Assembly: GCF_024500045.1 (NCBI RefSeq)
Contig: NZ_JTEO01000004.1
Location: 496,001-560,000, forward strand
Source: Methanolobus chelungpuianus
Lineage (GTDB): Archaea; Halobacteriota; Methanosarcinia; Methanosarcinales; Methanosarcinaceae
DNA length: 64,000 bases
Direction: 5' to 3'
The position numbers were made by a program, and so were the translations under genes. Shown here one piece after another: positions 37,847 through 46,946 of the stretch. The notes beneath the pieces are model-generated. The model was given only the letters and a program-made list of their open reading frames with translations. It was not told the DNA's origin and searched no databases. Position 1 is the first letter of the stretch; every line of letters starts with the position of its first letter.

Positions 37847-38329
37847 TTGAAAGTCAGATCCAGGGTACAAATAAGGAAATCGGACAAGGCCAGGTTGCTT
37901 AAGGAGCTGAAGGATTCCTTTGGTGATGTTGTGGACAGTTTCTCCGAAAAGAAGTTCGAGACAGCTACTGCGGATGACCTGCCGATTGTCATAATCGAGG
38001 GCAAAGTACTGCTTTTCCAGATAGGTGATGCTTATTTCCCCACTGTGAGAGGAGTGCTTGAACTTGGCCTGAGGAAGAACGTGGTCAAAGTCGATGCCGG
38101 AGCAGTCCGGTTCGTTGTCAACGGTGCTGATGTGATGTGCCCTGGCATAGTTTTCGCCGATCCTGATATCAAGGCAGGGGATCCGGTGATCATTGTGGAA
38201 GAGACACATAACAAGCCGCTTGCCATAGGTACTGCCATCATCTCCGGGGCCGACATGAAGGCAAGTTCCGGCAAGGCTATCAAGTCAGTACACTATGTGG
38301 GCGACAAGCTGTGGAACCTTGACATCTGA
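37847..38329 (+). CDS. PUA-domain RNA-binding protein
   Basis: A 160-residue protein with an N-terminal alpha-beta domain (residues 1-75, RSRVQIRKSDKARLLKEL) and a C-terminal PUA domain (~78-155, VVKVDAGAVRFVVNGADVMCPGI...IKAGDPVIIV). This is the architecture of archaeal MCT-1-like proteins that bind tRNA or rRNA. The exact target is unknown. TTG at 37847 is the likely start, with GGTGAT upstream. It stands alone between valS and sepF. Confidence 0.82.
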   Translation: MKVRSRVQIRKSDKARLLKELKDSFGDVVDSFSEKKFETATADDLPIVIIEGKVLLFQIGDAYFPTVRGVLELGLRKNVVKVDAGAVRFVVNGADVMCPGIVFADPDIKAGDPVIIVEETHNKPLAIGTAIISGADMKASSGKAIKSVHYVGDKLWNLDI

Positions 38330-38415
38330 AAGAAATGATTAATATATCATGAAATGGTTTATAAATATACGCATAATTATAGTTAATCATAAGCGAACGT
38401 GAATGGCACATGGGT

Positions 38416-38429
38416 CCGGGCCTGCCCGG
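38416..38429. other. GC-rich hairpin between the PUA gene and sepF
   Basis: CCGGGC-CT-GCCCGG, a strong stem in an AT-rich 190-bp gap. A TATA-like TTTATAAATATA at 38358-38369 lies upstream of it, so it could sit in a long sepF leader. No T tract follows, so it is not a clear terminator. Confidence 0.35.
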
Positions 38430-38519
38430 GTCTGGATGCTGGCATTACTCGGTAATAATTTAAGTAGTATCGATATTATTAATATAGCAGCAATGTTATT
38501 CAATACATGAGGGCTCATT

Positions 38520-38900
38520 ATGGCAAAGATCATGAACAAGTTGTTTGGTGGCACTAGCAAAACCACAACAGTTGAAGATGAATACACCGAACTTGACCTT
38601 ACCAAGTACGAAGAAGTGCTGGATGAGGAACCTGCAGAGACATACATAAGGGTTGCCGAGCTGACCAACCTTAACGAACTGACTGCCCTTAAAAGGGAGA
38701 TATATGGCGGAAATATTGTAATGATCGATATCTCCAACATAAAGGCCGACAAGCTCATGCTTGACCGCGCATTGAAGGACCTAAAGGATGTTGTCATGGA
38801 TGTGCATGGCGATATCGCGGGAATAAAGGATGACCAGGTGCTTGTGACACCCACCGGCATCAAGATCGACAGGTCTAAGATCCTTGGTGGAAGGTATTGA
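38520..38900 (+). CDS. sepF: archaeal cell-division protein SepF
   Basis: A 126-residue SepF. The N-terminus MAKIMNKLFGG fits an amphipathic membrane anchor, a ~40-residue acidic linker follows, and the core is at ~40-126 (YIRVAELTNLNELTALKREIYGGNIVMIDIS). In archaea SepF attaches FtsZ filaments to the membrane. No ftsZ is in the window. It overlaps the next gene by 4 bp, which ties division to an unrelated zinc protein. Confidence 0.9.
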   Translation: MAKIMNKLFGGTSKTTTVEDEYTELDLTKYEEVLDEEPAETYIRVAELTNLNELTALKREIYGGNIVMIDISNIKADKLMLDRALKDLKDVVMDVHGDIAGIKDDQVLVTPTGIKIDRSKILGGRY

Positions 38901-39535
38901 GTGAAGAAGCTCCCTGCCACAATTTCGTAACCCGTACTTCCTGTCCCCTCTGTCATGAGGAGCTTATCATCAACTGGCAGGGTGATGATATTCCTTATTT
39001 TGGCGAGGTCATGCACATCACATCAAGGTGTGATTGCGGCTTCAAGTTCTCGGATACCCTGATCCTCGCACAGAGGGAGCCTGTGAGGTATGAGCTGAAA
39101 GTTGAGAGCATGGAAGACCTGTACAGCAGGGTGGTGCGTTCCACTTCCGGTACGATACGTGTGCCTGAGCTTGGCATTGATGTTGAACCGGGCTCAATTT
39201 CCGAGTCTTACGTGACCAATGTGGAAGGCGTGCTTGACAGGATACTGAGCGTTGTAGTGACAGCAACCAAATGGAGTGCGGAAGAGCCGGAGAAGTATTC
39301 TCTTGGCCTTGATATCCAGCAGGCCTTAAGGGATGCCATGGACTGCAAAAGAGAACTCACCCTTATCATAGAGGACCCTCTGGGGAACAGTGCTATCATT
39401 TCCGATAAGGCAAAGTCCACACTGCTCAGCCCGGAAGAGGCAGGACAGCTCAAAACCGGGATGATCGTGTTCGATACCTCGTCTGCAGAGATGGAGATCG
39501 ATGCATGTGATGCGGATCACTCCTTAACGGATTGA
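38897..39535 (+). CDS. ZPR1-type zinc finger protein
   Basis: A 212-residue protein with one ZPR1 module: a four-cysteine zinc finger (SCPLCHEEL...SRCDCGF) and a beta-rich domain beginning VRYELKVESMEDLYSRVVRSTSGTIRVPELGIDVEPG. Eukaryotic ZPR1 has two such modules and acts as an assembly chaperone of elongation factor 1A; archaeal single-module forms are of unknown role. It starts at TTG 38897, overlapping the sepF stop by 4 bp (TTGA). Confidence 0.88.
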   Translation: MSEEAPCHNFVTRTSCPLCHEELIINWQGDDIPYFGEVMHITSRCDCGFKFSDTLILAQREPVRYELKVESMEDLYSRVVRSTSGTIRVPELGIDVEPGSISESYVTNVEGVLDRILSVVVTATKWSAEEPEKYSLGLDIQQALRDAMDCKRELTLIIEDPLGNSAIISDKAKSTLLSPEEAGQLKTGMIVFDTSSAEMEIDACDADHSLTD

Positions 39536-39544
39536 TCCCTTTAC

Positions 39545-39568
39545 GGGCCTGCCTAAGCAGCCAGGCCC
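39545..39568 (+). terminator. terminator hairpin of the sepF-ZPR1 operon
   Basis: GGGCCTG and CAGGCCC form a 7-bp stem with a 10-nt loop, 9 bp after the ZPR1 stop codon. The T tract is weak. Confidence 0.45.
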
Positions 39569-39702
39569 CCGTTCCTCTGCAGCTTATGAATTTCGATTAC
39601 TCCTGACCAAGCTAAATTTTTTCATGTTGTCTCCGAAACCTTATATATATTGGGATCCGATATAAACTATCATATATTTGATGAACTGTGGGAGGATACA
39701 TC

Positions 39703-40458
39703 TTGCCAGAGGAACGCTGTCACAATGTCACCATGCCGCTTATAGGGGACGATGCGCCGTCCTTTACTGCCAGAACCACTTTGGGTGTTGTGAACTTCCC
39801 CGATGATTACAGGGGGAAGTGGGTGGTGTTCTTCAGCCATCCCGGTGATTTCACTCCTGTATGCACCACAGAGTTCATGCGTTTTGCCTCCATGCAGGAG
39901 GAATTCGGGAAGATCAACACCGAACTTCTCGGTCTCTCAATTGACAGCAACAGTTCCCATATAGCGTGGCTTGAGGCCATCCGGGACAAGATAGAGTATA
40001 AGGGTATGAAGAATGTAGACATCATGTTCCCCGTCATTGAGGATCTGAGCATGGACGTTGCATGCAGGTATGGCATGATACACCCTCATGCACGCTATTC
40101 TCCCGAGGAGATCCTTGAAAAGTTCGAGCGTACAGGGGGAAAACTCAAGCTGCAGGAGTTCAGTACGGAGACTGTACGTGCAACCTTTATCATTGATCCG
40201 CAGGCAAAGATCCGTGCAATGCTCCACTATCCGTTTTCCAACGGCAGGAACATGGATGAGATTAAAAGGCTGATCCTCGCTCTCCAGAAGTCTGACAGGG
40301 AGCACGTATATACTCCCGAGAACTGGCATCCAGGTGAGGATGTCATAGTCCCCAATCCTACCACATGGACAGGCGCGAAGGACCGGGCGACTGGTGAAAA
40401 CGAGAGCCTGAAATGCAGCGGCTGGTTCCTGTGCATGAGAAAGGACATCAAAAGATGA
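39703..40458 (+). CDS. peroxiredoxin (Prx6-like archaeal type)
   Basis: A 251-residue peroxiredoxin. The peroxidatic cysteine is in HPGDFTPVCTTE (~residue 47), the catalytic arginine lies in VRATFIIDP, and a C-terminal extension carries CSGWFLC, matching the long archaeal 1-Cys/2-Cys group. It reduces peroxides. The start is TTG 39703, exactly 7 nt after GGAGG; an in-frame GTG at 39688 is upstream of that site. A good TATA element (TTATATATAT, 39641-39650) shows it has its own promoter. Confidence 0.93.
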   Translation: MPEERCHNVTMPLIGDDAPSFTARTTLGVVNFPDDYRGKWVVFFSHPGDFTPVCTTEFMRFASMQEEFGKINTELLGLSIDSNSSHIAWLEAIRDKIEYKGMKNVDIMFPVIEDLSMDVACRYGMIHPHARYSPEEILEKFERTGGKLKLQEFSTETVRATFIIDPQAKIRAMLHYPFSNGRNMDEIKRLILALQKSDREHVYTPENWHPGEDVIVPNPTTWTGAKDRATGENESLKCSGWFLCMRKDIKR

Positions 40459-40629
40459 TCCCCGCTTTTACGGTTTTTATTCCCCGTCTCTCTTTTACCT
40501 TCTCGCGGATCTCTCCGGGCAGTTGCTGGAATACCTGATCATGAAGGAAATGCCTTATAAGCAATGCATTTGTTAATTTAGCCAAAATCAATGGAAATAT
40601 TGTGATATAATCAGTATATAGGTGACCCT

Positions 40630-42063
40630 ATGGCAGAACAAGAGAAAGAGGCCGCACTTCCTAAAAAAGAGAATTTCAGTGAATGGTACAATGATCTCCT
40701 CCAGAAAGGAGAGATAATGGATGTCCGTTACCCTGTTAAAGGACTTTATGTTTGGTATCCTTTTGGTTTCAACATCAGGAGGAATACTTACAATATCATG
40801 CGCGAACTGCTTGACAAAGACCACCAGGAGACCCTGTTCCCGCTCCTGATCCCGGAGAACGAGTTCATGAAGGAGGCAGAGCATATCAAGGGTTTCGAGG
40901 ACGAGGTCTACTGGGTAACGCACGGAGGCACATCACCTCTGGATGTGAAACTTGCACTGCGTCCGACCAGTGAGACTGCCATTTATCCCATGTACAAGCT
41001 CTGGGTCCGCTCCCATGCAGACCTGCCTCTCAAGCTGTACCAGATAGTGAATACCTTCAGGTACGAGACCAAGCACACGCGCCCTCTTATCAGGCTGCGT
41101 GAGATCACCTCCTTTAAGGAGGCACACACAGTGCATGCCACTTGGGATGAGGCAGCGGCACAGGTGGACGAGGCCATAAGGATATATACGGAGTTCTATC
41201 GCAGGCTTGCTATTCCGGTACTGCCCTCCAGGAGACCTGACTGGGACAAATTCCCGGGGGCTGACTATACCATAGCCACAGATGCGCTCATGCCGGATGG
41301 CAAGACCCTCCAGGTCGGCACGGCTCACCATCTTGGGGCTAACTTTGCAAAGACCTTCGATATCACCTATGAGGACGTGAACGGTGAGCAGGTATATGCC
41401 CATCAGACCTGCTATGGTGTTTCCGAACGCTCGGTGGCTGCATTGATCTCCATACACGGCGACGACAAGGGGCTTGTCATTCCGCCAGAGATCGCTCCGG
41501 TGCAGGTTGTCATTATCCCTATCATTTTCAAGGAATCCTCGGATGTGCTGCAGGCGTGTGAGAGCGTAAAGAATAAGCTTGAGGCCGCCGGAATCAGGGT
41601 AAAGGTAGATGCAAGCGAGGATCGCCCCGGGGCCAAATACTACAAATGGGAAATGAAAGGCGTTCCTGTAAGGCTTGAGCTTGGTCCGAGGGACCTGAAG
41701 AACAACGCTGCGATGCTGGTGCGCCGTGATACCGGAGAGAAGAGGCAGGTGTCTCTTGAGAATATCTCTGATGAGGTTCTTTCCTTGTTCGGGGCTGTCC
41801 AGACTTCTCTGTACGAAAAGGCAAAACAGGAAGTCGAAGAGCGTATATTCGACTGCAGCACTCATGATGAGATAAGGCAGAAGATAACACAGGGTATAGC
41901 GAAGGTCTTCTGGTGCGGTAAGAAGGAATGCGGCCTGAAGCTTGAGGATGAGATCGGTGCCGGCATCCTGGGTATCCCCACAGGGCAGGAGCCATGCAAA
42001 GGCAAATGCATCACCTGCGGAACTGATGCAGATATGCAGGTATATGTGGCAAGGACCTACTGA
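40630..42063 (+). CDS. proS: prolyl-tRNA synthetase
   Basis: A 477-residue archaeal/eukaryotic-type class-II ProRS. Motif 2 is [17 protein letters not shown], motif 3 is [11 protein letters not shown], and the proline/ATP segment is [13 protein letters not shown]. The C-terminal domain has the zinc site ([12 protein letters not shown]...CKGKCITCG) and ends in Tyr, as the family does. Length is normal. No bacterial editing insert is present. Confidence 0.97.
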   Translation: MAEQEKEAALPKKENFSEWYNDLLQKGEIMDVRYPVKGLYVWYPFGFNIRRNTYNIMRELLDKDHQETLFPLLIPENEFMKEAEHIKGFEDEVYWVTHGGTSPLDVKLALRPTSETAIYPMYKLWVRSHADLPLKLYQIVNTFRYETKHTRPLIRLREITSFKEAHTVHATWDEAAAQVDEAIRIYTEFYRRLAIPVLPSRRPDWDKFPGADYTIATDALMPDGKTLQVGTAHHLGANFAKTFDITYEDVNGEQVYAHQTCYGVSERSVAALISIHGDDKGLVIPPEIAPVQVVIIPIIFKESSDVLQACESVKNKLEAAGIRVKVDASEDRPGAKYYKWEMKGVPVRLELGPRDLKNNAAMLVRRDTGEKRQVSLENISDEVLSLFGAVQTSLYEKAKQEVEERIFDCSTHDEIRQKITQGIAKVFWCGKKECGLKLEDEIGAGILGIPTGQEPCKGKCITCGTDADMQVYVARTY

Positions 42064-42105
42064 GCACTCGGTGCCGGGCTCCTGGCAGGGGCTCCGGTAC
42101 TGTGC
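42064..42105 (+). terminator. hairpin after proS
   Basis: GTGCCGG (42071-42077) pairs with CCGGTAC (42094-42100, one G-U), and the outer GCAC pairs with GTGC. It starts just after the proS stop. There is no T tract, so it may act as a 3' stability structure. Confidence 0.4.
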
Positions 42106-42168
42106 ATATGACCGGTCTCTGACAGGAAAAGATGATATATACCATCTAAAATAAGTGAGGTGATAACT

Positions 42169-43239
42169 ATGGATGCCCTATCACCCGAGAATGCCAGTTT
42201 GCCTGAGAGGCCCCTGTTCGTATGTGTGCTTGGAAACACTGAGACCGCCTACATTGAAGGTCTCTCGGCCGCCGGGAAAACTGCAAAGCTGACGGATTAC
42301 ACGCCTGCAGGAGATGCGGAGGTCCTGCACAAGGGTACTATCATCGACATCCCTATCCTGCCGATGACCCCTCCTTATGATACCCCCACTCCTGCCCTGA
42401 TAACAAGAGTGGCCCTGACCCTCACCGGGGTACCATTGCTGATCGTGAATGCAGGCCTGAGGGTATTCCCTGCAAAAGAGGTTCCCCTTGTGGAACTCGG
42501 GGGCATGCCGGGTTCTGATATAAGGGGCTCCGTGGCTGTGCATAAAGTTGATGAGGTCTTCAGTAATGCATTCAAACTGGGACAGGAGCTTGCCGGGAAG
42601 CATGACCTTGTAGTCATAGGGGAGAGCATTCCTGCAGGGACCACAACTGCCAACGCAGTGCTGCAATCCCTGGGATACAGCGGGGATGTGAGCAGCAGCT
42701 CGAGTTCCAATCCTCTGTCCCTTAAAAGGGAAGTTGTTGCAGCTGCCCTGAAATCCTCGGGCATCACACCCGGCTCCCTGCGGGATGAGCCGCTGAAGGC
42801 TGTAGCTTGTGTAGGTGACCCTATGATGGTTGCAGTTGCAGGTCTTGCTGCCGGTCTTGGAAGCACGCCCGTGATACTTGCAGGCGGCACTCAGATGGAA
42901 GCCATCTATGCAGTAATAAAGCACCTGGAATACCCGACGGATAGCATCACTATAGTCACGACAAGCTATGTTGTCAATGACGAGTCTGCCAGTTTCCGGG
43001 AGATCGCAGAGAGGCTCGGTGCAAGCTACTACGGTGTTGATCCAGGGTTTGGCAAGTCCGCTTCACAGGGCCTGAGGCAATATGAACTTGGTTTTGTCAA
43101 GGAGGGTGTGGGCGCAGGCGGTGCCATGTACCTCGCTCTCATGTATGGCCATTCCAGGGAAGAGATTCGCTCAGAGATAGAGAAGCTGTGCACAGAGCTG
43201 TGCCGGCTTGGCAGTCTTGACCGGGTCGAATGCCAGTAA
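42169..43239 (+). CDS. CobT-like nicotinate-nucleotide phosphoribosyltransferase family protein
   Basis: A 356-residue protein of the archaeal family related to nicotinate-nucleotide:dimethylbenzimidazole phosphoribosyltransferase. Visible are GDPMMVAVAGLAAGL, ILAGGTQMEAIYAV and the late glutamate-rich end VGAGGAMYLALMYG. It should activate the lower-ligand base in cobamide assembly, though the archaeal family is not well proven. The start is ATG 42169, behind GAGGTGAT; an in-frame GTG at 42160 lies in that site. It stands alone before tRNA-Trp. Confidence 0.82.
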   Translation: MDALSPENASLPERPLFVCVLGNTETAYIEGLSAAGKTAKLTDYTPAGDAEVLHKGTIIDIPILPMTPPYDTPTPALITRVALTLTGVPLLIVNAGLRVFPAKEVPLVELGGMPGSDIRGSVAVHKVDEVFSNAFKLGQELAGKHDLVVIGESIPAGTTTANAVLQSLGYSGDVSSSSSSNPLSLKREVVAAALKSSGITPGSLRDEPLKAVACVGDPMMVAVAGLAAGLGSTPVILAGGTQMEAIYAVIKHLEYPTDSITIVTTSYVVNDESASFREIAERLGASYYGVDPGFGKSASQGLRQYELGFVKEGVGAGGAMYLALMYGHSREEIRSEIEKLCTELCRLGSLDRVECQ

Positions 43240-43290
43240 ATATGGCCTTCCATGTGGCATTTCAGGTTCGTCGCTACAGATTGTACCGCT

Positions 43291-43299
43291 AAATATATC
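43291..43299 (+). promoter_or_regulatory. TATA element of tRNA-Trp
   Basis: AAATATATC lies 37-45 bp before the first tRNA base, allowing a short 5' leader to be removed by RNase P. Confidence 0.45.
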
Positions 43300-43335
43300 T
43301 TCCATAAGGCATATTCAGGGGTACAGTCAGATCAT

Positions 43336-43530
43336 GGGGCTGTGGCCTAGCCCGGCATGGCGATGGGCTCCAGCGGATAGATGATGAACAACGGGTCTAC
43401 TGAGGCTTAACCCGACGGGGTTGGCCGGTGAGGAACCGTTGGAGCACTGATGTTGCTCATACCTTAATGCTGTGTAATGCAGCAGTTCGGAGAGACCCGT
43501 CGATCGTGAGTTCAAATCTCACCAGCCCCA
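43336..43530 (+). tRNA. tRNA-Trp (CCA) with a 121-nt intron
   Basis: The acceptor stem GGGGCTG (43336-43342) pairs with CAGCCCC (43523-43529), with discriminator A at 43530. The T-arm is GTGAG-TTCAAAT-CTCAC. The anticodon stem ATGGG pairs with CCCGT (43496-43500), and the anticodon CCA is 43370-43372. Exons are 43336-43373 and 43495-43530, a 74-nt mature tRNA; the intron lies between positions 37 and 38. The splice sites form a textbook bulge-helix-bulge: CTCC (43368-43371) with GGAG (43489-43492), and 3-nt bulges AGC and AGA each cut after the second base. CCA is not encoded. Confidence 0.95.
43374..43494 (+). ncRNA. box C/D guide RNA inside the tRNA-Trp intron
   Basis: The intron holds box C ATGATGA (43381-43387), box D' CTGA (43400-43403), a degenerate C' near 43428-43434 (GTGAGGA) and box D CTGA (43447-43450). 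The guide before D', ACGGGTCT (43391-43398), pairs with the 3' exon around position 39; the fifth base upstream of D' faces C39. The guide before D, TGGAGC (43440-43445), pairs with GCTCCA of the anticodon loop, and its fifth base faces C34. These are the positions methylated by the intron-encoded guide known in Haloferax tRNA-Trp, so the tRNA carries the guide for its own 2'-O-methylation. Confidence 0.9.
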
Positions 43531-43758
43531 TTTCCTTTTTCTTGGCTTCCTGAAAGCTTTTTTCAGCATTTTTCATACATTCATGTGCCTAAAATTATAT
43601 ATGCAGAAAGAAGTATAATACTCTCTAGAATCTCGCTGTTACTCTCATGAACCGTGAAAGTATGGGGTGTGATTACCATCATATTTATATTGACATGCAT
43701 ATATTAACCATAGATGTGCGATCATAATAAATGTACTTAAAAATGGAGCAAAAAGTGG
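43531..43758. other. intergenic region before the response regulator
   Basis: No gene in 228 bp. A small hairpin CTGAAAGCTTTTTTCAG near 43550-43566 with following T-rich sequence may end the tRNA transcript. TATA-like elements occur near 43679-43705 and may serve the regulator gene. Confidence 0.35.
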
Positions 43759-44529
43759 ATGCAGGACAGGGACAAAGTACTCATTGTTGATGATGAGCAG
43801 GCAATTGTTGAACTGATGGGGCTTTACCTGAGGTCTGAGTATGATGTGGTCAGTGCATACAACGGCCAGGAAGCTCTTGAGAAGATCAGGAGTGATAAAC
43901 CTGACATAGTCCTTCTGGACGTCATGATGCCTGACATGAATGGGTACGAGGTCTGCAGGAGGCTGAAAACTTCCGTGGAGACTCAGTTCCTTCCGGTGAT
44001 CATGGTCACGGCTCTGTCCGGTAAGGACGACCGCATAAAGGGTATTGAGGTAGGCGCCGACGAGTTCCTTGGCAAGCCCGTGAACCGGCTGGAGCTGGTT
44101 ACCCGTGTGAGGTCTTTATTGCGCATCAAACACCTGCAGGATAAAATACTTGCCGAAAGGAACGATGCTCTGGGTTATCTTGATGCGGCAGGTTTCATTG
44201 TGGTGGTCGTGGACCCGGACCTGAGGATCAATCTCATTAACAGGAAGGGCAATGAGGCACTCGGATATGAGGAATTCGAGCTTATCGGGCAGGATTTTGT
44301 GAAGGCTGTCGTCCGGGAGGATATGGGTGACGAAGTGAGGACATCCCTGCTGGCTGCACTGGCAGGCAATTCGAAGCTGCCGGATTACTGGGAGATCCCT
44401 GTTGTATGCAAGGATGGCCGGCATATCACTATCCGCTGGTATGATACCCTGCTGGGCGGCAATGGTGGCGAAGTTACGGGTCTGATCTGCTCCGGCGAGG
44501 ATCTTAGCATCTTCAGCAAGGATGTCTGA
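43759..44529 (+). CDS. orphan response regulator with PAS domain
   Basis: A 256-residue protein. Residues 1-120 are a receiver domain with D11-D12, phosphoacceptor D54 in LLDVMMPDMNG, the threonine/serine switch in VTALSGKDD and K105 in FLGKPVN. After a short coiled linker (LQDKILAERNDALGYLDAAG) a PAS domain fills ~135-250 (FIVVVVDPDLRINLINRKGNEALGYEEFELIGQDF). There is no output DNA-binding or catalytic domain, so it should act by protein contact or as part of a phosphorelay. No histidine kinase gene is adjacent. Confidence 0.88.
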   Translation: MQDRDKVLIVDDEQAIVELMGLYLRSEYDVVSAYNGQEALEKIRSDKPDIVLLDVMMPDMNGYEVCRRLKTSVETQFLPVIMVTALSGKDDRIKGIEVGADEFLGKPVNRLELVTRVRSLLRIKHLQDKILAERNDALGYLDAAGFIVVVVDPDLRINLINRKGNEALGYEEFELIGQDFVKAVVREDMGDEVRTSLLAALAGNSKLPDYWEIPVVCKDGRHITIRWYDTLLGGNGGEVTGLICSGEDLSIFSKDV

Positions 44530-44658
44530 TAGCAGTATCAGGACCACCGACTGCTTTTTCTGTGTTCTCTCTGGTCAGCATGACCTCCGGAAATGTCCCT
44601 TAATTTTCCGGTAAAAAAGTTTAAATCCTATCAGCGGGTAGTAGCCCTGTTTCATTGT

Positions 44659-44672
44659 CGGGATATGTCCCG
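44659..44672 (+). other. hairpin in the rpl15e leader
   Basis: CGGGA-TATG-TCCCG follows a TATA-like TTTAAATC near 44630-44637, so it lies in the first part of a ~75-nt leader of rpl15e. It could be an autoregulatory site or simply chance. Confidence 0.35.
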
Positions 44673-44733
44673 TGGGAATGTGGCTTTTGAAGCTGAACCG
44701 TGAAACAAGTAAATGAAACAAAGGTGAACGTAT

Positions 44734-45324
44734 TTGTCCAGATCATTTTACAGCTATATAAGAGACGCATGGAAGGACCCTGACACTACCTATGTCAGCG
44801 AACTCAGATGGGAAAGGCTCCAGGAATGGAGAAAAGAGGGCTCAGTCACAAAGATAAGGCGCCCTACCCGTATCGACCGTGCACGCTCTCTTGGCTACAA
44901 GGCAAAGCAGGGCATAGTGGTTGCCCGTGTACAGGTGCGCAGGGGAAGTCTCAGGAGATCCAGGTATGTGCGCGGAAGGCGTACCCACAACATGGGTAAG
45001 AATAAGATCACTGCCGGAAAGAGCATCCAGAGGATTGCTGAAGAGCGCGCAGGCAGGAAGTTCCCGAACATGGAAGTACTGAACTCCTACTGGGTAGGGG
45101 AAGACGGTAAGCTCAAGTGGTACGAAGTGATCCTTGTAGACCCAAGCCACCCGGTAATTCAGAGTGACAGCAACCTCAACTGGATATGCAACAGCAGCCA
45201 CAAGGGGCGTGCCCCGCGCGGCAAGACCAGTGCAGGCCGCAAGGGCAGAGGTATGATGACACGCGGTAATGGTACCGAGAAGACCAGGCCGAGCATCAGG
45301 TCACACCAGAACAGGGGCAAGTGA
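44734..45324 (+). CDS. rpl15e: 50S ribosomal protein eL15
   Basis: A 196-residue archaeal eL15, starting [17 protein letters not shown] and ending in the basic tail typical of the family ([20 protein letters not shown]). TTG at 44734 is the start, behind AGGTGA. It opens the long superoperon for RNA processing and protein turnover, and its stop overlaps the next start by 4 bp (GTGA). Confidence 0.97.
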   Translation: MSRSFYSYIRDAWKDPDTTYVSELRWERLQEWRKEGSVTKIRRPTRIDRARSLGYKAKQGIVVARVQVRRGSLRRSRYVRGRRTHNMGKNKITAGKSIQRIAEERAGRKFPNMEVLNSYWVGEDGKLKWYEVILVDPSHPVIQSDSNLNWICNSSHKGRAPRGKTSAGRKGRGMMTRGNGTEKTRPSIRSHQNRGK

Positions 45325-45773
45325 TCCATTATATTGACTTGCGTGCGATAGCGCATTCCACTGAAGATCCGGCCAGGGTCCGCAAGGCCCTGGACTTCTT
45401 TTTACTGCCTTCTCCGGAAGGGGAGGACCGCAATACCGATGATATTGTGGAAGTGATCGATGCTGAAGGCCATTATGGCAATCGCATGACAATCTTCAGT
45501 GCGCATGTACCGCGCAAAAAGGACCTGAAAGCACTGGCCGCTTTTATTAGGCAGCACATGTTGCCTGAGGATGTTGAGCTCCTGAGGGAGGAGATGCCGG
45601 ACCGTCTTGATGACGACCAGGTATTCCACATCCGGCTCGACAAGCAGGCAGCTTTCGGGGAACAGGTAAAACTCACGTCCTCATCGGATGCCATTATTGT
45701 CCGGGTCAAGATCGAGACATATCCGAAGAACCGGCAGAAGGCTGGCCTGATCGTGGAGGAGTTGTTTGGCTAG
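45321..45773 (+). CDS. RNA-binding protein of the COG1325 family
   Basis: A 150-residue protein of the archaeal family regularly encoded between eL15 and RNase P p30 genes and predicted to be an exosome-associated RNA-binding protein. It begins [23 protein letters not shown] and has an alpha-beta fold with [14 protein letters not shown] and a late [12 protein letters not shown] strand. GTG 45321 overlaps the eL15 stop by 4 bp, and its own end overlaps rnp3 by 8 bp. The role is inferred from context only. Confidence 0.85.
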   Translation: MIHYIDLRAIAHSTEDPARVRKALDFFLLPSPEGEDRNTDDIVEVIDAEGHYGNRMTIFSAHVPRKKDLKALAAFIRQHMLPEDVELLREEMPDRLDDDQVFHIRLDKQAAFGEQVKLTSSSDAIIVRVKIETYPKNRQKAGLIVEELFG

Positions 45774-46503
45774 CTCCGGCTTCTATGACCTGAATGTCTG
45801 CTGCATCCCTGAAAACGGTAACTCGGTTCGGGAGTTCGCTACAGTGGCAAGGCGTCTGGGCTATAGTGGCATTGCCATCACAAACCCGGACACTGCTAAA
45901 CAGCAGGTATCCTGCGACAGGATCGGTGGCTTTGAAGTACTGAGCGGAGTCGAGATAAGGACCGACAACCCTTCAAAACTTCATGGCATGATCAGCAAGT
46001 ACCGGGGCAAGGTAGACGTCATCGCTGTCTCGGGAGGCAGCGAGAGCATAAACCGGGCTGCTGTTGAGAATCCGGGCGTGGATGTGCTGGTGAACCTGGG
46101 CATCGGGCAGGATAACGGCTTCAATCAGGTGCTTGCAAAAGAAGCAAGCGAGAATCATGTAGCCATTTCCTTTGACCTTGGGGTCCTGATCCATTCAAGA
46201 GGAGGAAGCAGGGTCCAGGCATTGGCCAACAGCAGGAAGAACCTGCAGCTGGTGAGAAAGTATGATGTCCCTTTTATCCTGACAGGTAATGCCAGATCCT
46301 GTTTTGACATGCGTGCCCCCCGGGAGCTGGCAGCTCTTGCCACACTGTTCGGGATGTCTGCAGAAGAGGCAATGGCCGGACTTACAGCAACGCCTTTGTC
46401 CATAATCGCAAGGAATCGTCCTCCTGCAGGATATATAAGTGAGGGTGTGCAGCTGGTGTATGATGATGCAGATGCCGGAAGTACGGATGAAGGTGACTGC
46501 TGA
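45766..46503 (+). CDS. rnp3: RNase P protein component 3 (Rpp30)
   Basis: A 245-residue TIM-barrel protein, one of the four or five archaeal RNase P proteins that help the RNA cleave pre-tRNA leaders. Seen are FYDLNVCC at the start, the barrel strands GYSGIAITNPDTA and VDVIAVSGGSE, and VPFILTGNARSCFDMRAPRELAALATLFGM. TTG 45766 starts it, with GTGGAGGAG upstream. It overlaps rnp2 by one base (TGATG). Confidence 0.95.
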   Translation: MASSGFYDLNVCCIPENGNSVREFATVARRLGYSGIAITNPDTAKQQVSCDRIGGFEVLSGVEIRTDNPSKLHGMISKYRGKVDVIAVSGGSESINRAAVENPGVDVLVNLGIGQDNGFNQVLAKEASENHVAISFDLGVLIHSRGGSRVQALANSRKNLQLVRKYDVPFILTGNARSCFDMRAPRELAALATLFGMSAEEAMAGLTATPLSIIARNRPPAGYISEGVQLVYDDADAGSTDEGDC

Positions 46504-46877
46504 TGAAGATACTTCCTCCAACGCAGCGTGCAAGGAACCGGTACCTGGCATTTGAGCTTATATCGGAGGAGCCGGTAAAGAGGGAGGATTTGATAAGGGA
46601 GGTCTTTTCGTCCTCCGGCTCCCTTCTGGGTGATGTCGGATCAAGTGAATGCGCCATACGGCTGCTTGCCTTCGAGGATTCAAAGGGAGTAGTGCGCTGC
46701 GCGTACGACAGGACTGTCAGTACGCGTGCAGTGCTTGCATGTATCACGGCCGTGAAAGGTACGAAGGTCATTGTTCACATACTCGGCATATCGGGGACTG
46801 TCCAGGGAGCGACAAAAAAGTATTTAGCGGGTGTGGATGTATTTAATCCGAAGGAACAGTCACATATAAATGAGTAG
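46503..46877 (+). CDS. rnp2: RNase P protein component 2 (Pop5)
   Basis: A 124-residue Pop5 homologue with the family start LPPTQRARNRYLAFELISEEPV, an RRM-like fold, and ALACITAVKGTKVIVHILGISGT. It forms a complex with Rnp3, and the two genes overlap, which fits equimolar synthesis. Confidence 0.95.
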   Translation: MKILPPTQRARNRYLAFELISEEPVKREDLIREVFSSSGSLLGDVGSSECAIRLLAFEDSKGVVRCAYDRTVSTRAVLACITAVKGTKVIVHILGISGTVQGATKKYLAGVDVFNPKEQSHINE

Positions 46878-46946
46878 AATACATATTTCAAGTAGAAACT
46901 AGATTTAGTGTTGCTATTTTAAGTTAATAGAGGAGATGAGATTAAG

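Noticed and set aside
38416-38429. Terminator of the PUA gene
   Set aside because: The stem is strong but 87 bp from the stop codon, has no T tract, and lies after a TATA box that may serve sepF.
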